This document shows positions 18,041 through 27,423 of a stretch of DNA of 64,000 nucleotides, piece after piece. The DNA lies in the NCBI RefSeq assembly GCF_003050925.1, contig NZ_QAOV01000006.1, forward strand, positions 186,001 to 250,000, written 5' to 3'. Source of the DNA: Pseudomonas sp. GV085. Lineage in GTDB: Bacteria; Pseudomonadota; Gammaproteobacteria; Pseudomonadales; Pseudomonadaceae. Under the pieces are notes generated by a model. The model was not told where the DNA came from. It saw only the letters and a list, made by a program, of their open reading frames with translations, and searched no databases. The first letter of the stretch is position 1, and each line of letters starts with the position of its first letter. The translations under genes were made by a program, and so were the position numbers.

Positions 18041-18086
18041 ATGTGGTACGTACCACGTAAATACACATTGTACCATTCAATTGGTA
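18041..18086. promoter_or_regulatory. Operator candidates between KfrA-like gene and recombinase
   Basis: GTGGTACGTACCAC (18043-18056) is a perfect 14-bp palindrome 24 bp upstream of the KfrA-like start. A second, looser one, TACCATTCAATTGGTA (18071-18086), reuses the TACCA/TGGTA halves. This fits KfrA-style autoregulation and could affect the divergent recombinase. Confidence 0.6.
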
Positions 18087-18184
18087 AAGTTAGACACTGA
18101 ATGCTATTAACACGGGATATACTGGTATTACCCCATGTGAGCGAAGTTTCGAAGTATTCCTCGCGCTAATTCCGTACACAAACC

Positions 18185-18286
18185 CTGTAGGAGCGAGCTT
18201 GCTCGCGAAAAACCTTAGAGCGCTGCGTGCATACAGGCATCCAGCGTCATCGTTAACGATCATCGCGAGCGAGCTCGCTCCTACAG
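18185..18286. repeat. REPIN
   Basis: CTGTAGGAGCGAGCTTGCTC at the left and GCGAGCGAGCTCGCTCCTAC at the right, in inverted orientation around about 55 bp. It lies between the KfrA-like gene and the recombinase and ends 24 bp before the recombinase ATG. Confidence 0.9.
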
Positions 18287-18310
18287 TCGGTCAAAACAGG
18301 TTCATTTCCT

Positions 18311-19249
18311 ATGAGCGATCTGGATCGCTATCTGCAGGCTGCGACACGCGACAACACCCGTCGCAGCTATCGCGCGGCCATCGAACACTTTGAGGTGACA
18401 TGGGGTGGTTTTCTGCCGGCCACCGGCGACAGCGTGGCGCGCTATCTGGTGGCCCATGCCGGTGTGTTGTCGATCAACACGCTGAAACTGCGTTTGTCGG
18501 CATTGGCGCAGTGGCACAACAGCCAGGGTTTTGCCGATCCCACCAAGGCGCCGGTGGTGCGTAAGGTGTTCAAGGGCATTCGCGCGCTGCACCCGGCCCA
18601 GGAAAAACAAGCCGAACCCTTGCAGCTTCGGCATCTGGAGCAGGTGGTCAGTTGTCTGGAGCTAGAAGTGCAAACCGCCAGGGCCGAAGGCGATCGACCG
18701 GGTTTGCTGCGGGCCAGGCGCGACATGGCGTTGATTCTGCTGGGCTTCTGGCGCGGCTTTCGCAGTGACGAGTTGTGCCGGCTTCAGGTTGAACACGTTC
18801 AGGCCAGCACCGGTTCCGGCATCAGCCTCTATTTGCCGCGCAGCAAGAGTGATCGCGACAACCTCGGCAAGACCTATCAGACGCCGGCCTTGCAACGCTT
18901 GTGTCCGGTGCAGGCTTATATCGACTGGATTACCGAGGCGGCACTGGTGCGTGGACCGGTGTTCCGCGGCATCGACCGTTGGGGGCATTTGGGTGAGGAG
19001 GGATTGCACGCCAACAGTGTGATTCCGTTATTGCGTCAGGCGCTGGCGCGGGCGGGTATCGCCAGTGAGCTTTACACCAGTCACTCCTTGCGTCGCGGGT
19101 TTGCCACCTGGGCGCATCAAAGTGGCTGGGATCTGAAGTCGCTGATGAGCTATGTGGGCTGGAAGGACATGAAGTCGGCCATGCGTTACATCGAAGCCAG
19201 TCCGTTCCTCGGCATGGCGCGCCTCACGGAAAAGCCCGTGTCGCCCTAG
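18311..19249 (+). CDS. Solitary tyrosine recombinase (site-specific integrase)
   Basis: A 312-residue recombinase. Residues 1-95 form the helical core-binding domain (YLQAATRDNTRRSYRAAIEH). The catalytic domain has the first Arg in GFWRGFRSDELCRLQ, the HxxR box in TSHSLRRGFATWAH, the Trp in SYVGWKD, and the nucleophile Tyr in SAMRYIEAS. All core residues appear present. No excisionase, att-like repeat pair or tRNA lies nearby, and the DNA on both sides is ordinary core genome, so it does not look like a prophage integrase in place. Its divergent KfrA-like neighbour is the only obvious partner. Confidence 0.88.
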   Translation: MSDLDRYLQAATRDNTRRSYRAAIEHFEVTWGGFLPATGDSVARYLVAHAGVLSINTLKLRLSALAQWHNSQGFADPTKAPVVRKVFKGIRALHPAQEKQAEPLQLRHLEQVVSCLELEVQTARAEGDRPGLLRARRDMALILLGFWRGFRSDELCRLQVEHVQASTGSGISLYLPRSKSDRDNLGKTYQTPALQRLCPVQAYIDWITEAALVRGPVFRGIDRWGHLGEEGLHANSVIPLLRQALARAGIASELYTSHSLRRGFATWAHQSGWDLKSLMSYVGWKDMKSAMRYIEASPFLGMARLTEKPVSP

Positions 19250-19387
19250 ATACCGTTTTCTTCTATTAATACAGCTGGCTAATAGCGAAAGCCAATCAGC
19301 AGGATCAGGTTTGCCAATGAGCCTTGCGTTCGTCGAGTGGGTAAAGTTCTCTCCATCAACTTCTTAACCCCTGACGGAGAGTCAACG

Positions 19388-19951
19388 ATGCCTATCATCA
19401 ACAGCCAAGTTAAACCGTTCAAAGCTGACGCATTCAAAAATGGCGACTTCGTAAAAGTCTCGGACGCTGACCTCAAAGGCAAGTGGTCTGTGGTGTTCTT
19501 CTACCCGGCCGACTTCACCTTCGTTTGCCCGACCGAGCTGGAAGACCTGGCTGACAACTACGACGCATTCCAGAAGCTGGGCGTCGAGATCTACAGCGTT
19601 TCCACCGATACCCACTTTGCCCACGCTGCCTGGCACAACACTTCGCCAGCCATCGGCAAGATCCAGTACACCATGATCGGCGACCCGACCCACGCTATCT
19701 CCCGTAACTTCGACGTGCTGATCGAAGAAGCAGGCCTGGCTGACCGCGGCACCTTCGTGATCAACCCGGAAGGCCAGATCAAGATCGTTGAACTGAACGA
19801 CGGCGGTGTAGGCCGTGACGCTTCCGAACTGCTGCGCAAAATCAAGGCGGCCCAGTACGTCGCTGCCCACCCTGGCCAGGTTTGCCCAGCCAAGTGGAAA
19901 GAAGGCGAGGCCACTCTGGCGCCGTCCCTGGACCTGGTCGGCAAGATCTAA
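19388..19951 (+). CDS. ahpC: Alkyl hydroperoxide reductase subunit C (2-Cys peroxiredoxin)
   Basis: A 187-residue typical 2-Cys peroxiredoxin that reduces H2O2, organic peroxides and peroxynitrite. The peroxidatic Cys47 lies in [11 protein letters not shown] and the resolving Cys166 in [16 protein letters not shown] precedes the ATG at 19388. A terminator follows, and ahpF, encoding its reductase, begins 139 bp downstream. Its strongly biased codons suggest high expression. Confidence 0.96.
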   Translation: MPIINSQVKPFKADAFKNGDFVKVSDADLKGKWSVVFFYPADFTFVCPTELEDLADNYDAFQKLGVEIYSVSTDTHFAHAAWHNTSPAIGKIQYTMIGDPTHAISRNFDVLIEEAGLADRGTFVINPEGQIKIVELNDGGVGRDASELLRKIKAAQYVAAHPGQVCPAKWKEGEATLAPSLDLVGKI

Positions 19952-20012
19952 GTCTGTGATCGCTTCATCAGGGCGGAACTCCGCACCTACCCAGTAAGCT
20001 GCACCGCCCAAT

Positions 20013-20049
20013 AAAAACGCCCGGGCGAGATTCGCTCGGGCGTTTTTTT
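20013..20049 (+). terminator. Terminator between ahpC and ahpF
   Basis: ACGCCCGGGCG-AGATT-CGCTCGGGCGT with one G-T wobble, then seven T. It would let ahpC be expressed more than ahpF or separate the two transcripts. Confidence 0.88.
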
Positions 20050-20090
20050 ATGCCTGCTTTATATGAAACAGCAAAAAGGAAATCGCCCGT

Positions 20091-21653
20091 ATGTTGGACG
20101 CCAATCTTAAAGCCCAGTTGAAATCGTACCTGGAGCGGGTCACTCAGCCGATCGAGATCGTTGCATCCCTCGACGACGGTGCGAAATCCCAGGAAATGCT
20201 CGAACTGTTGAAAGACGTTGCCGGTCTTTCCACCCGGATTACCTTGCTCGATAACGGCGATGATGCACGCAAGCCGTCGTTCTCGATCAATCGCCCCGGG
20301 GCCGATATCAGTCTGCGTTTCGCCGGCATCCCGATGGGCCATGAATTCACCTCCTTGGTACTGGCCTTGCTGCAAGTCGGCGGTCACCCGTCAAAAGCCA
20401 GTGCCGAAGTGATCGAACAGATCCGCTCGCTCAAAGGCGAATTCAGCTTCGAGACCTACTTCTCGCTGTCCTGCCAGAACTGCCCTGACGTGGTCCAGGC
20501 GCTGAACCTGATGGCAGTACTGAACCCGAACATTCGCCACGTCGCGATCGACGGCGCGCTGTTCCAGGCCGAAGTCGATGAGCGCCAGATCATGGCGGTG
20601 CCAAGCATCTACCTCAATGGCGAGAATTTCGGTCAGGGCCGTATGGGCCTGGAAGAAATCCTCGCCAAAATCGACACCAGCGGCATCGAACGCCAAGCCG
20701 AGAAAATCAGCGCCAGGCAAGCCTTTGATGTGCTGGTGGTCGGTGGTGGCCCGGCCGGTGCCTCGGCGGCAATCTACGCGGCCCGTAAAGGCATTCGCAC
20801 CGGTGTCGCGGCGGAACGTTTTGGTGGACAGGTGCTGGACACCATGGCCATCGAAAACTTCATCTCGGTGAAGGAAACCGAAGGGCCGAAACTGGCCGTG
20901 GCCCTGGAAGAACACGTCAAGCAGTACGACGTCGACATCATGAACCTGCAGCGCGCCGACAAGCTGATTCCTGGCAAAAACGGCGAACTGCATGAAGTCC
21001 ACTTCGCCAGTGGCGCATCGTTAAAAGCCAAAACCTTGATTCTGGCGACCGGTGCACGGTGGCGTGAGATGAACGTGCCGGGCGAGCAGCAATACCGCAA
21101 CAAAGGCGTGGCGTACTGCCCGCACTGCGACGGCCCACTGTTCAAGGGCAAGCGCGTGGCGGTGATTGGCGGCGGTAACTCCGGCGTCGAAGCGGCCATC
21201 GACCTGGCCGGTATTGTGTCCCATGTCACACTGCTGGAGTTCGATGTGCAGTTGCGTGCCGATGCGGTATTGCAGCGCAAGTTGCACAGCTTGCCGAACG
21301 TCACCGTGATCACCAGTGCTCAAACCACTGAAGTCACCGGCGACGGTCAGAAGGTCAACGGCCTGCGCTACAAGGATCGTCAGAACGACGAATTACGTAA
21401 CGTGGAACTGGAAGGGATCTTTGTGCAGATCGGTCTGCTGCCCAACACCGATTGGCTCAAAGGCACCATTGAGTTGTCACCCCGTGGCGAGATCATCGTC
21501 GATGCTCGCGGTGAAACCTCGGTGCCGGGTGTGTTCGCCGCCGGCGACGTGACCACCGTGCCATACAAGCAAATCGTGATCGCGGTGGGCGAGGGCGCCA
21601 AGGCTTCCCTGAGTGCCTTCGATCACTTGATCCGCACTTCTGCCCCGGCATAA
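20091..21653 (+). CDS. ahpF: Alkyl hydroperoxide reductase subunit F
   Basis: A 520-residue FAD/NADH disulfide reductase that recycles AhpC. The N-terminal double-thioredoxin domain carries the CxxC in [12 protein letters not shown] (about 128-133). The thioredoxin-reductase-like part starts at [20 protein letters not shown] and has the second CxxC in [13 protein letters not shown]. The FAD end motif [19 protein letters not shown] is intact. Full length. Confidence 0.95.
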   Translation: MLDANLKAQLKSYLERVTQPIEIVASLDDGAKSQEMLELLKDVAGLSTRITLLDNGDDARKPSFSINRPGADISLRFAGIPMGHEFTSLVLALLQVGGHPSKASAEVIEQIRSLKGEFSFETYFSLSCQNCPDVVQALNLMAVLNPNIRHVAIDGALFQAEVDERQIMAVPSIYLNGENFGQGRMGLEEILAKIDTSGIERQAEKISARQAFDVLVVGGGPAGASAAIYAARKGIRTGVAAERFGGQVLDTMAIENFISVKETEGPKLAVALEEHVKQYDVDIMNLQRADKLIPGKNGELHEVHFASGASLKAKTLILATGARWREMNVPGEQQYRNKGVAYCPHCDGPLFKGKRVAVIGGGNSGVEAAIDLAGIVSHVTLLEFDVQLRADAVLQRKLHSLPNVTVITSAQTTEVTGDGQKVNGLRYKDRQNDELRNVELEGIFVQIGLLPNTDWLKGTIELSPRGEIIVDARGETSVPGVFAAGDVTTVPYKQIVIAVGEGAKASLSAFDHLIRTSAPA

Positions 21654-21672
21654 ACCCCGGCGCTGAAAACAC

Positions 21673-21704
21673 AAAACCCCATGAATGATCATGGGTTTTT
21701 TTTG
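21673..21704 (+). terminator. Terminator after ahpF
   Basis: AAAACCCCAT...ATGGGTTTTTTTT hairpin with T-run, 20 bp past the ahpF stop. Confidence 0.85.
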
Positions 21705-21720
21705 TCTTGCACGTTACTTA

Positions 21721-21821
21721 TGTAGGAGCGAGCTCGCTCGCGATGGTCGTCAGCGATAACGCTGGTGGGCAGGTGCCCCGCGGTGTTCTCAGGTTTATCG
21801 CGAGCAAGCTCGCTCCTACAG
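21721..21821. repeat. REPIN overlapping the end of gloA
   Basis: GTAGGAGCGAGCTCGCTCGC and its inverted partner GCGAGCAAGCTCGCTCCTAC. Its right edge runs into gloA: the CTGTAG of the REP supplies the last Leu codon and the stop codon of gloA on the minus strand. Confidence 0.88.
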
Positions 21822-22337
21822 TGGTGCTGGCTGAATGATCTCGACCCAGTAGGCGTCCGGGTCCTTGATGAATGCCAGGCTCTTCATGCGACCATCGCTC
21901 AAGCGTTTCTGGAAATCGCAGCCCAGTGCTTCAAAGCGCTCGCAGGCGGCGACGATGTCCGGTACCGAGATGCAGATATGGCCGAAACCACGGGGGTCGG
22001 TGTTGCCATTATGGTAGGCGAAATCCGGGTCGTTCTCGGTGCCATGGTTGTGGGTCAGCTCCAGAACGCCGGGGATCGATTTCATCCACTCGGTGCGCGT
22101 GGCAGCATCGGCCGGGATCTGGTTTTTGTCGACCAGCGCCAGGAAATACAGGCTGAACTCGGCTTCCGGGAAGTCGCGTTTTTCCACCAGCGTAAAGCCC
22201 AGAATGCGTGTGTAGAAATCCAGGGACCTGGTGATGTCCTTGACCCGCAGCATGGTGTGGTTGAAGACAAACTTCTGCGTGGCGGCGTCCGGTTGGGCGG
22301 TGACGCCGGGGAAGGTGTTCAATTCGTGCAGGCTCAT
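21816..22337 (-). CDS. gloA: Lactoylglutathione lyase (glyoxalase I)
   Basis: A 173-residue metalloenzyme isomerising the methylglyoxal-glutathione hemithioacetal to lactoylglutathione. Two beta-alpha-beta-beta-beta modules are seen: FVFNHTMLRVKDITRSLDFY and RGFGHICISVPDIVAACERF. Metal ligands fall in these His segments and in ELTHNHG and YWVEIIQ. The long form (about 170 aa) is the common Pseudomonas GloA. The stop codon comes from the adjoining REP. It sits next to ahpCF and near gor, so this stretch is rich in redox and electrophile defence. Confidence 0.93.
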   Translation of the reverse strand: MSLHELNTFPGVTAQPDAATQKFVFNHTMLRVKDITRSLDFYTRILGFTLVEKRDFPEAEFSLYFLALVDKNQIPADAATRTEWMKSIPGVLELTHNHGTENDPDFAYHNGNTDPRGFGHICISVPDIVAACERFEALGCDFQKRLSDGRMKSLAFIKDPDAYWVEIIQPAPL

Positions 22338-22481
22338 GGGCCCTCCGGGAAATATGTGGGCTAACGAATGGCGGCAATGATACGCAAGGGCTCGGACATC
22401 ACCAAACCCAAACAGTCGGCTATTGCCTGACGGCCGGCCTGGGCCCAGACTTTACGGCTTGATCCGTGAGTGCCCAGTGCA

Positions 22482-23000
22482 ATGATTAGATTCCATAAAC
22501 TGCTGTTCATTCTGTTAAGCGTGCTTTCGGTGGCTGGCGCTGCGCATGCCGATGCGCCAGTAGTGACCTGGCCGGAAGGTTGGCAGGTCGAAGTCGTGCC
22601 TGAATCGGCGTCGGGGGTGAGTCGCCAGCGGGCGGTCAAAAATGATCAGAATGGATCGCCGCTCATGGTGATGGAGCTGACCATGAGTCCGGTGCAAAGC
22701 GATCACCAGGTAAACCTCGAAGGCGTATTGCTGGAGATGCGCAAGTCAGTTCAAAAAGACTTCTTTCAGGGCGGGTATCAAAGTGTCTGCACGCGAATTC
22801 ATGCGACTACGTTGAGTCGACTGGCCGCGCTGGAAACAACCTGTACCGTCACGCAAAACGGCAGGCATGTGCTTTCCCAAACATTGGTGGCCGCGGTGGA
22901 TGCCGATAAGGCCTATGTTCTTTCCTACGCCGGGCAGGCCGAGGCTTATAAGGCGAGCCAGGATGAAATAGACGCTGCCCGTAACAGCTTGAAACTTTAG
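22482..23000 (+). CDS. Secreted DUF4946-type protein
   Basis: A 172-residue protein with a Sec signal peptide ending LSVAGAAHA, then DAPVVTWPEGWQVEVVPESA. Two cysteines (SVCTRIH and ETTCTVTQ) probably form a disulfide. The family occurs in Pseudomonas and has no known function. I start it at the ATG at 22482 rather than the upstream GTG because the signal peptide then has the usual length. It is convergent with mvaT. Confidence 0.72.
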   Translation: MIRFHKLLFILLSVLSVAGAAHADAPVVTWPEGWQVEVVPESASGVSRQRAVKNDQNGSPLMVMELTMSPVQSDHQVNLEGVLLEMRKSVQKDFFQGGYQSVCTRIHATTLSRLAALETTCTVTQNGRHVLSQTLVAAVDADKAYVLSYAGQAEAYKASQDEIDAARNSLKL

Positions 23001-23120
23001 TAAGCGACAGTGCTTTTTCGATGCATGAAGAAAATTTTAGATATCCAAATGGATTAAGCACAAAGTTGTTGGCAGTCAGGTAGTTGTCTGGTATCCGCCC
23101 CGGGCATTTAGATAGCTCAT

Positions 23121-23151
23121 GAAAAAGCCCTGCATAAGCAGGGCTTTTTTG
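23121..23151. terminator. Bidirectional terminator
   Basis: AAAAAGCCCTGC-ATAA-GCAGGGCTTTTTT has A and T runs on both sides of the stem and lies between the convergent DUF4946 gene and mvaT, so it can stop transcription in both directions. Confidence 0.88.
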
Positions 23152-23163
23152 TCGCCGCGAGAA

Positions 23164-23529
23164 TTAGCCGCGCAGCCAGGAATCAACGGTGGCTGCACCG
23201 TACTGTTCTTTCCAGGCTTTCAGACCGCGGTGGTTGCCGCCCTTGGTTTCAATCAGCTCGCCGGTGTGCGGGTTCTGATAAACCTTGACCACGCGGGCGC
23301 GGCGGGTTTTAGGTGCTGCTGCCTGCAGCAGGCCGGATTTTGCCGGGTTGGGATCGAGAATGGCGATGATGTCGCGCAGGCTCTTGCCATAGGTTTTCAT
23401 CAAGCCCTGGAGCTTCTCTTCGAATTCGATTTCTTTCTTGAGCCCGGCATCGTTCTTCAGGGATTCCAACTGCTTGAGCTGTTCTTGAAGGGCCTTTTCG
23501 GCTGCACGAAATTCAGCGAGTCTGGACAA
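23164..23529 (-). CDS. H-NS family protein MvaT/MvaU (TTG start)
   Basis: A 121-residue xenogeneic silencer. The N-terminal coiled-coil oligomerisation part starts SRLAEFRAAEKALQEQLKQL. The C-terminal AT-hook-like domain has TRRARVVKVYQNPHTGELIE and ETKGGNHRGLKAWKEQYG. The conserved start falls on TTG at 23529 with GGAG eight nt upstream; there is no ATG at that place. It binds AT-rich DNA and represses foreign genes. MvaT and MvaU paralogues cannot be told apart here with certainty. Confidence 0.9.
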   Translation of the reverse strand: MSRLAEFRAAEKALQEQLKQLESLKNDAGLKKEIEFEEKLQGLMKTYGKSLRDIIAILDPNPAKSGLLQAAAPKTRRARVVKVYQNPHTGELIETKGGNHRGLKAWKEQYGAATVDSWLRG

Positions 23530-23762
23530 TATCTTTACTCCAATAGTGTGTTTGGCTGATACCAACCGCAAACAAAGCTATAAGCCAAGAGCCTTGTAGC
23601 GACTCGGTGATAGTGGCTCACCTGTCAATTTAGCGCAGGCATGTAAAATTGTAGTAGTTAATTGGCCAAGAGTAAATCCTGTCTTTTTTTTCATGTAACG
23701 GCAGTAGTGTTTTGATTCAAATTGGTGCGTGTCATCGTTGTTTTGTCGGTTAAATTCGCGAG

Positions 23763-25295
23763 TTAACGGTTGCTTAATGCACTAATGAATTCCGCGCCGG
23801 GCATGGGTTTGCCGAAAAGATAACCTTGCAGGAAGTTGACTTGATGAGCACTCAGGTAATCACTCTGTTCACGGGTTTCGACACCTTCGGCCACCAGGGC
23901 AAGGTCGAGCTTGACCGCCAGTTCGATGATGCTGTCGAGGATGTGGCTGGAGAGTGTGTCGATGCCGATCATGGCGACAAAACTCTGGTCGATTTTCAGG
24001 AAATCGACATTGAACTGCCGCAGGTAGCCAAGGCTTGAGTGGCCTGTGCCGAAATCATCGATGGCGATTTTCACGCCCAGTTCGCGAAGTTGCTCGAACA
24101 GTTGCAGGGTGATGGCCGTGGGCTCGATCAGTTCGCGCTCGGTCAGTTCCAGCACCAGATGGATCGAGTCCGGCTCGAACGCATCGAGAAACTCGCGACA
24201 GTCTTTGACCAGCTCCAGGTCCTGACAATGGCTGGCGGTGATATTGATGCCAATGTGAAACGGTTTGTTGAATCCGGCGGATTGCGGGGCGAGCAGGGCG
24301 GCGGTTTGTCGCATCAGCGAGCGGGTCATCGGTACGATCAGCCCGGAGTGCTCGGCAAACGGGATGAACAGGTCCGGACGCACCAGACCTTCCTTCGGAT
24401 GTTTCCAGCGCATCAGCACTTCCGCGCCGGACCAGCTTTTGCTGTCGCCATGCACCACGGGCTGGAAATACGGAATGAATTCTTGAGCTTCCAGTGCCCG
24501 TTGCATTTCCTGGGTGGGTGCCGATGAGCGTTTTTGCAGGAAGTGACCGATTGACCCGGCAATCACACCGAAGAAAATCAGCAAGCTGAACAATGGTGGG
24601 TATTCGTTTCGCATGTATCGCCAGGTTTCGCCTTCGGGAAAGCCGGCTTCCACGGCAAACGCATAGTGCCGGGAGGCCAATCGACTTTGCGCAACGGGCA
24701 GGTCCGGCGCGGCGCCCCTGTGAACCTTGCCGTCGGCGGCTATCCAGTCCGGGCCTACTTGCAGCAAGAGCAAGGTCTTGCGGCCGATCATACGCAGAAT
24801 ATGACTCAAGTGATGACCATAGAGGGTCGTCAGTGCACCTTTTTTTCCTTCGCTCAGGCGGTACACCAGCAAGGCGGTGTCGGGCGTTACCGGATTGCCG
24901 TTCATGAGCTGTAACGCGCCCCGGGTGTAGTCACCGGGGTTGACCTTCTCCTGGTATTCGCCGAACAGAGAACTGCAATAGAGGTTGTCGTTCCACACCA
25001 GATTGGTTGAACTCACGAATGGGCGCCGAGTGACCTGCTCGCGCAGGGCCAGACTGACGTCAGCGCAACTTTGGCCCGCCAGTGGCAGCAGTTCATGAGC
25101 GGCCTGGGCGCTGTTGTCGAGCATCAAGTCGAACTGGCGAATCGCTTCTTCGGCGGTTTGTTCGGCGTTGTGTTTGAGCGCACGCCCTGCTTGCATGTAA
25201 AGAATGGCGGCCCCCAGCAGCACCGGGAGCAATCCACTGATCAGGGTGACAGCCATTCGTGCGCTGCGACTGCGGGTTTTGGCTTTTAGCGGCAT
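23763..25295 (-). CDS. Cyclic-di-GMP phosphodiesterase with CSS-motif sensor and EAL domain
   Basis: A 510-residue inner-membrane enzyme. There is a TM segment near the start (VTLISGLLPVLLGAAILYMQ), a periplasmic domain with the CSS pair (GQSCADVSL and NLYCSSLFGEY), a second TM (FSLLIFFGVIAGSIGHFL), and then a full EAL domain: EVLMRW in place of EAL, FIPFAEHSGLI, NITASHCQD, IDDFGTGHSSLGYL, VDFLKIDQSFV, ALVAEGVET. The catalytic residues are present, so it should hydrolyse c-di-GMP. CSS domains respond to periplasmic thiol-redox state in known homologues. Confidence 0.92.
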   Translation of the reverse strand: MPLKAKTRSRSARMAVTLISGLLPVLLGAAILYMQAGRALKHNAEQTAEEAIRQFDLMLDNSAQAAHELLPLAGQSCADVSLALREQVTRRPFVSSTNLVWNDNLYCSSLFGEYQEKVNPGDYTRGALQLMNGNPVTPDTALLVYRLSEGKKGALTTLYGHHLSHILRMIGRKTLLLLQVGPDWIAADGKVHRGAAPDLPVAQSRLASRHYAFAVEAGFPEGETWRYMRNEYPPLFSLLIFFGVIAGSIGHFLQKRSSAPTQEMQRALEAQEFIPYFQPVVHGDSKSWSGAEVLMRWKHPKEGLVRPDLFIPFAEHSGLIVPMTRSLMRQTAALLAPQSAGFNKPFHIGINITASHCQDLELVKDCREFLDAFEPDSIHLVLELTERELIEPTAITLQLFEQLRELGVKIAIDDFGTGHSSLGYLRQFNVDFLKIDQSFVAMIGIDTLSSHILDSIIELAVKLDLALVAEGVETREQSDYLSAHQVNFLQGYLFGKPMPGAEFISALSNR

Positions 25296-25407
25296 TCGCG
25301 AATCCTGTCACGAAGAAGTAAGGCTCTCAAAGGCTGGCAGGGCAAAACGCCTCCCATGAAGAGTTCGGGTACGGGCCATGATAGTTGGCCCTTGGCGGTT
25401 ATGCCGC

Positions 25408-26280
25408 TCAACGCCAGTCAAGGCTTGCGGCCAGTTTGATAAAGGCCAGCGTCGCGGGTGACGCCTGGCGTCGATCGAGCACCGCCAGGCCGACCTGGCG
25501 CAACACTGCCGGCGACAGCGGTTTTTTCACACAGCGGCCGTCAATTTGATTGGGCAATGAACCTTCGGCAACTACCGTCACCCCGTCGCCACGAGCGACG
25601 ACATCCAGGGTACTCATCAACTGCGAGCAGCGATAACGGATGTTGGGCGTCAGTCGGGCCGCTGAGAACAGGCGTGAAACCAGCTCCGAAGAACCGGCCT
25701 CGGTCAGCACAAACGGGAAATCGCACAGGTCCTTCAGGTTCAGGCTGTCGTGAACCGCCAGCGGGTGGTCGGCGGGCAGCAGCGCGACCATCTGGTCTTC
25801 GATCAACGCGACCGTGTCGAAACGCTCCTCGGGCAACACCACAAAGCCGATGTCGATCCGTCGTTCCTCCAGCCACTGGAGCACCTGGCGGTCGGGGCCT
25901 TCGTCGATATGCACCTCTATGCCGGGATGGGCAGCGCGGAACTGCTGCAGAATCAACGGCAGCAATTTGATCGATGAGGTCGGGCCGAAGGAGCCGATGC
26001 GCAGCGTGCCGCGTTTCATGCCCCTTGCATCGGCCGCTTCCTGGCGCAGGGTGTTGGCCAGGCCGAGCATCGTTCGGGCGCGCAGCAATAACTGCTGGCC
26101 AATGTCGCTTTGCTCGACCCGGGATTGATGGCGGCGCAACAGCTCGACACCCAACTCCAGTTCCAGGGACTTCAAGGCATGGGACACCGCCGATTGGGAA
26201 ATACCCAGGCGATTGGCTGCTGCCGTGAAGCCTTGGAGTTCGGCCACGAGGGAGAAAATCTCCAGTTGAGTGAGGGTCAT
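25408..26280 (-). CDS. LysR family transcriptional regulator
   Basis: A 290-residue LTTR: winged HTH at residues 1-60 (LEIFSLVAELQGFTAAANRL then ISQSAVSHALKSLE) and a substrate-binding domain from about 90 onward. It is divergent from an EamA-family transporter with a 78-bp gap, the classical LTTR layout, so it probably controls that transporter. Ligand unknown. Confidence 0.88.
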   Translation of the reverse strand: MTLTQLEIFSLVAELQGFTAAANRLGISQSAVSHALKSLELELGVELLRRHQSRVEQSDIGQQLLLRARTMLGLANTLRQEAADARGMKRGTLRIGSFGPTSSIKLLPLILQQFRAAHPGIEVHIDEGPDRQVLQWLEERRIDIGFVVLPEERFDTVALIEDQMVALLPADHPLAVHDSLNLKDLCDFPFVLTEAGSSELVSRLFSAARLTPNIRYRCSQLMSTLDVVARGDGVTVVAEGSLPNQIDGRCVKKPLSPAVLRQVGLAVLDRRQASPATLAFIKLAASLDWR

Positions 26281-26358
26281 GAGTGTTTGCTCATTTTACG
26301 ATGACTGGGTATTAGCCAAATGATACGTCATCTTTCCAATATCCGGTCCTGGAATCTA

Positions 26359-27315
26359 ATGACGATCTGCGAGCAAACCCTGTCAAAACCCTCGGATCTG
26401 CCGGTGTATCTGAAACTGGCGGCGGTCACCATGGTGTGGGGCGGCACCTTCGTCGCCGGGCGCTATCTGGCCGGCGGCCTCAGCCCGTTATTGGCGGCCA
26501 GCCTACGGTTTCTGCTGGCCAGCGTGGCGTTGCTGCTGTTTATACGCATGGCGCGGACGCCGCTGGTCCGGCCCAGCCCCCGGCAATGGCTGCAATTGTT
26601 GTTGCTTGGCTTTTTCGGGATCTTTTTCTACAACTTGTGCTTCTTTTACGGCCTGCATTACATCAACGCCTCACGGGCGTCCTTGATCGTGGCGCTGAAT
26701 CCGGCGGTGATCGGCCTGGCTTCCTGGCTGCTGTTCAAGGAGCGCTTGACCCGGGCCAAGGTCGTCGGCATTGCGATCTGCATGGCAGGCGCGAGCATGG
26801 TGATCGTCAGTCGTGACCCGCAACTACTGGCTGGCGGTGTCGGTGCGGGTGCGGGGGCCTGGCTCGGCGACTTGCTGATTTTTGGTTGCGTCCTCGGTTG
26901 GGGTATCTACTCGCTGTTCTCCAGGGAACTGAACCACAGCCTGGGACCGGTGCAAACCGTGACCTGGTCGATCCTGCTGGGCACCGTCATGCTCTGGATC
27001 ACCTGCATTGTGCGCGGTGAGGTGAGTGTCGCCGCGATCGCTCAACTCGGTGCGCAGCAATGGATGAGCCTTTTGTACTTGGGCGTGCTGGGGTCGGCGC
27101 TGGCTTACATCGCCTACTACGACGGCATCCGCAAAATCGGCGCGACACGTTCCGGGGTGTTCATTGCCTTGAACCCGCTGACGGCGGTTCTCCTTGGCGC
27201 GCTGCTGCTGGACGAGCCGCTGACGCTGGCCATGTGTCTGGGCGGCGGGCTGATTCTGGCGGGGATTTTCCTGTGCAATAAACCCCTTGCACGAGCAGGG
27301 AAAAAGGGGATTTGA
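26359..27315 (+). CDS. EamA/DMT-family transporter
   Basis: A 318-residue inner-membrane protein with ten hydrophobic segments arranged as two EamA repeats. The first has TMVWGGTFVAGRYLAGGLSP and the second GVLGSALAYIAYYDGIRKIG, typical of drug/metabolite exporters of this family. The ATG at 26359 was chosen (GGA 5 nt upstream); 13 extra residues are possible. Substrate unknown; it is paired with a divergent LysR gene. Confidence 0.87.
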   Translation: MTICEQTLSKPSDLPVYLKLAAVTMVWGGTFVAGRYLAGGLSPLLAASLRFLLASVALLLFIRMARTPLVRPSPRQWLQLLLLGFFGIFFYNLCFFYGLHYINASRASLIVALNPAVIGLASWLLFKERLTRAKVVGIAICMAGASMVIVSRDPQLLAGGVGAGAGAWLGDLLIFGCVLGWGIYSLFSRELNHSLGPVQTVTWSILLGTVMLWITCIVRGEVSVAAIAQLGAQQWMSLLYLGVLGSALAYIAYYDGIRKIGATRSGVFIALNPLTAVLLGALLLDEPLTLAMCLGGGLILAGIFLCNKPLARAGKKGI

Positions 27316-27423
27316 TACAGAAGGCGGACAAATTGATTTACGCTGTGTAGAATCGGGTTACGCATACAATAATAATCGTCTTCTGGCAGCAGAAGCCTCG
27401 CCCGCAAGAGCCTTGGGTCGACA

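Noticed and set aside
18311..19249. Integrase as sign of a prophage or genomic island
   Set aside because: No att repeats, tRNA or phage genes nearby, and flanking genes are ordinary core genes.
19250..19387. OxyR site upstream of ahpC
   Set aside because: CTAT and ATAG elements occur, but the spacing does not match the four-part OxyR motif, so I do not annotate it.
27316..27423. PhhR/TyrR box before hpd
   Set aside because: Only a weak TGTA...TTAC resemblance; not convincing.
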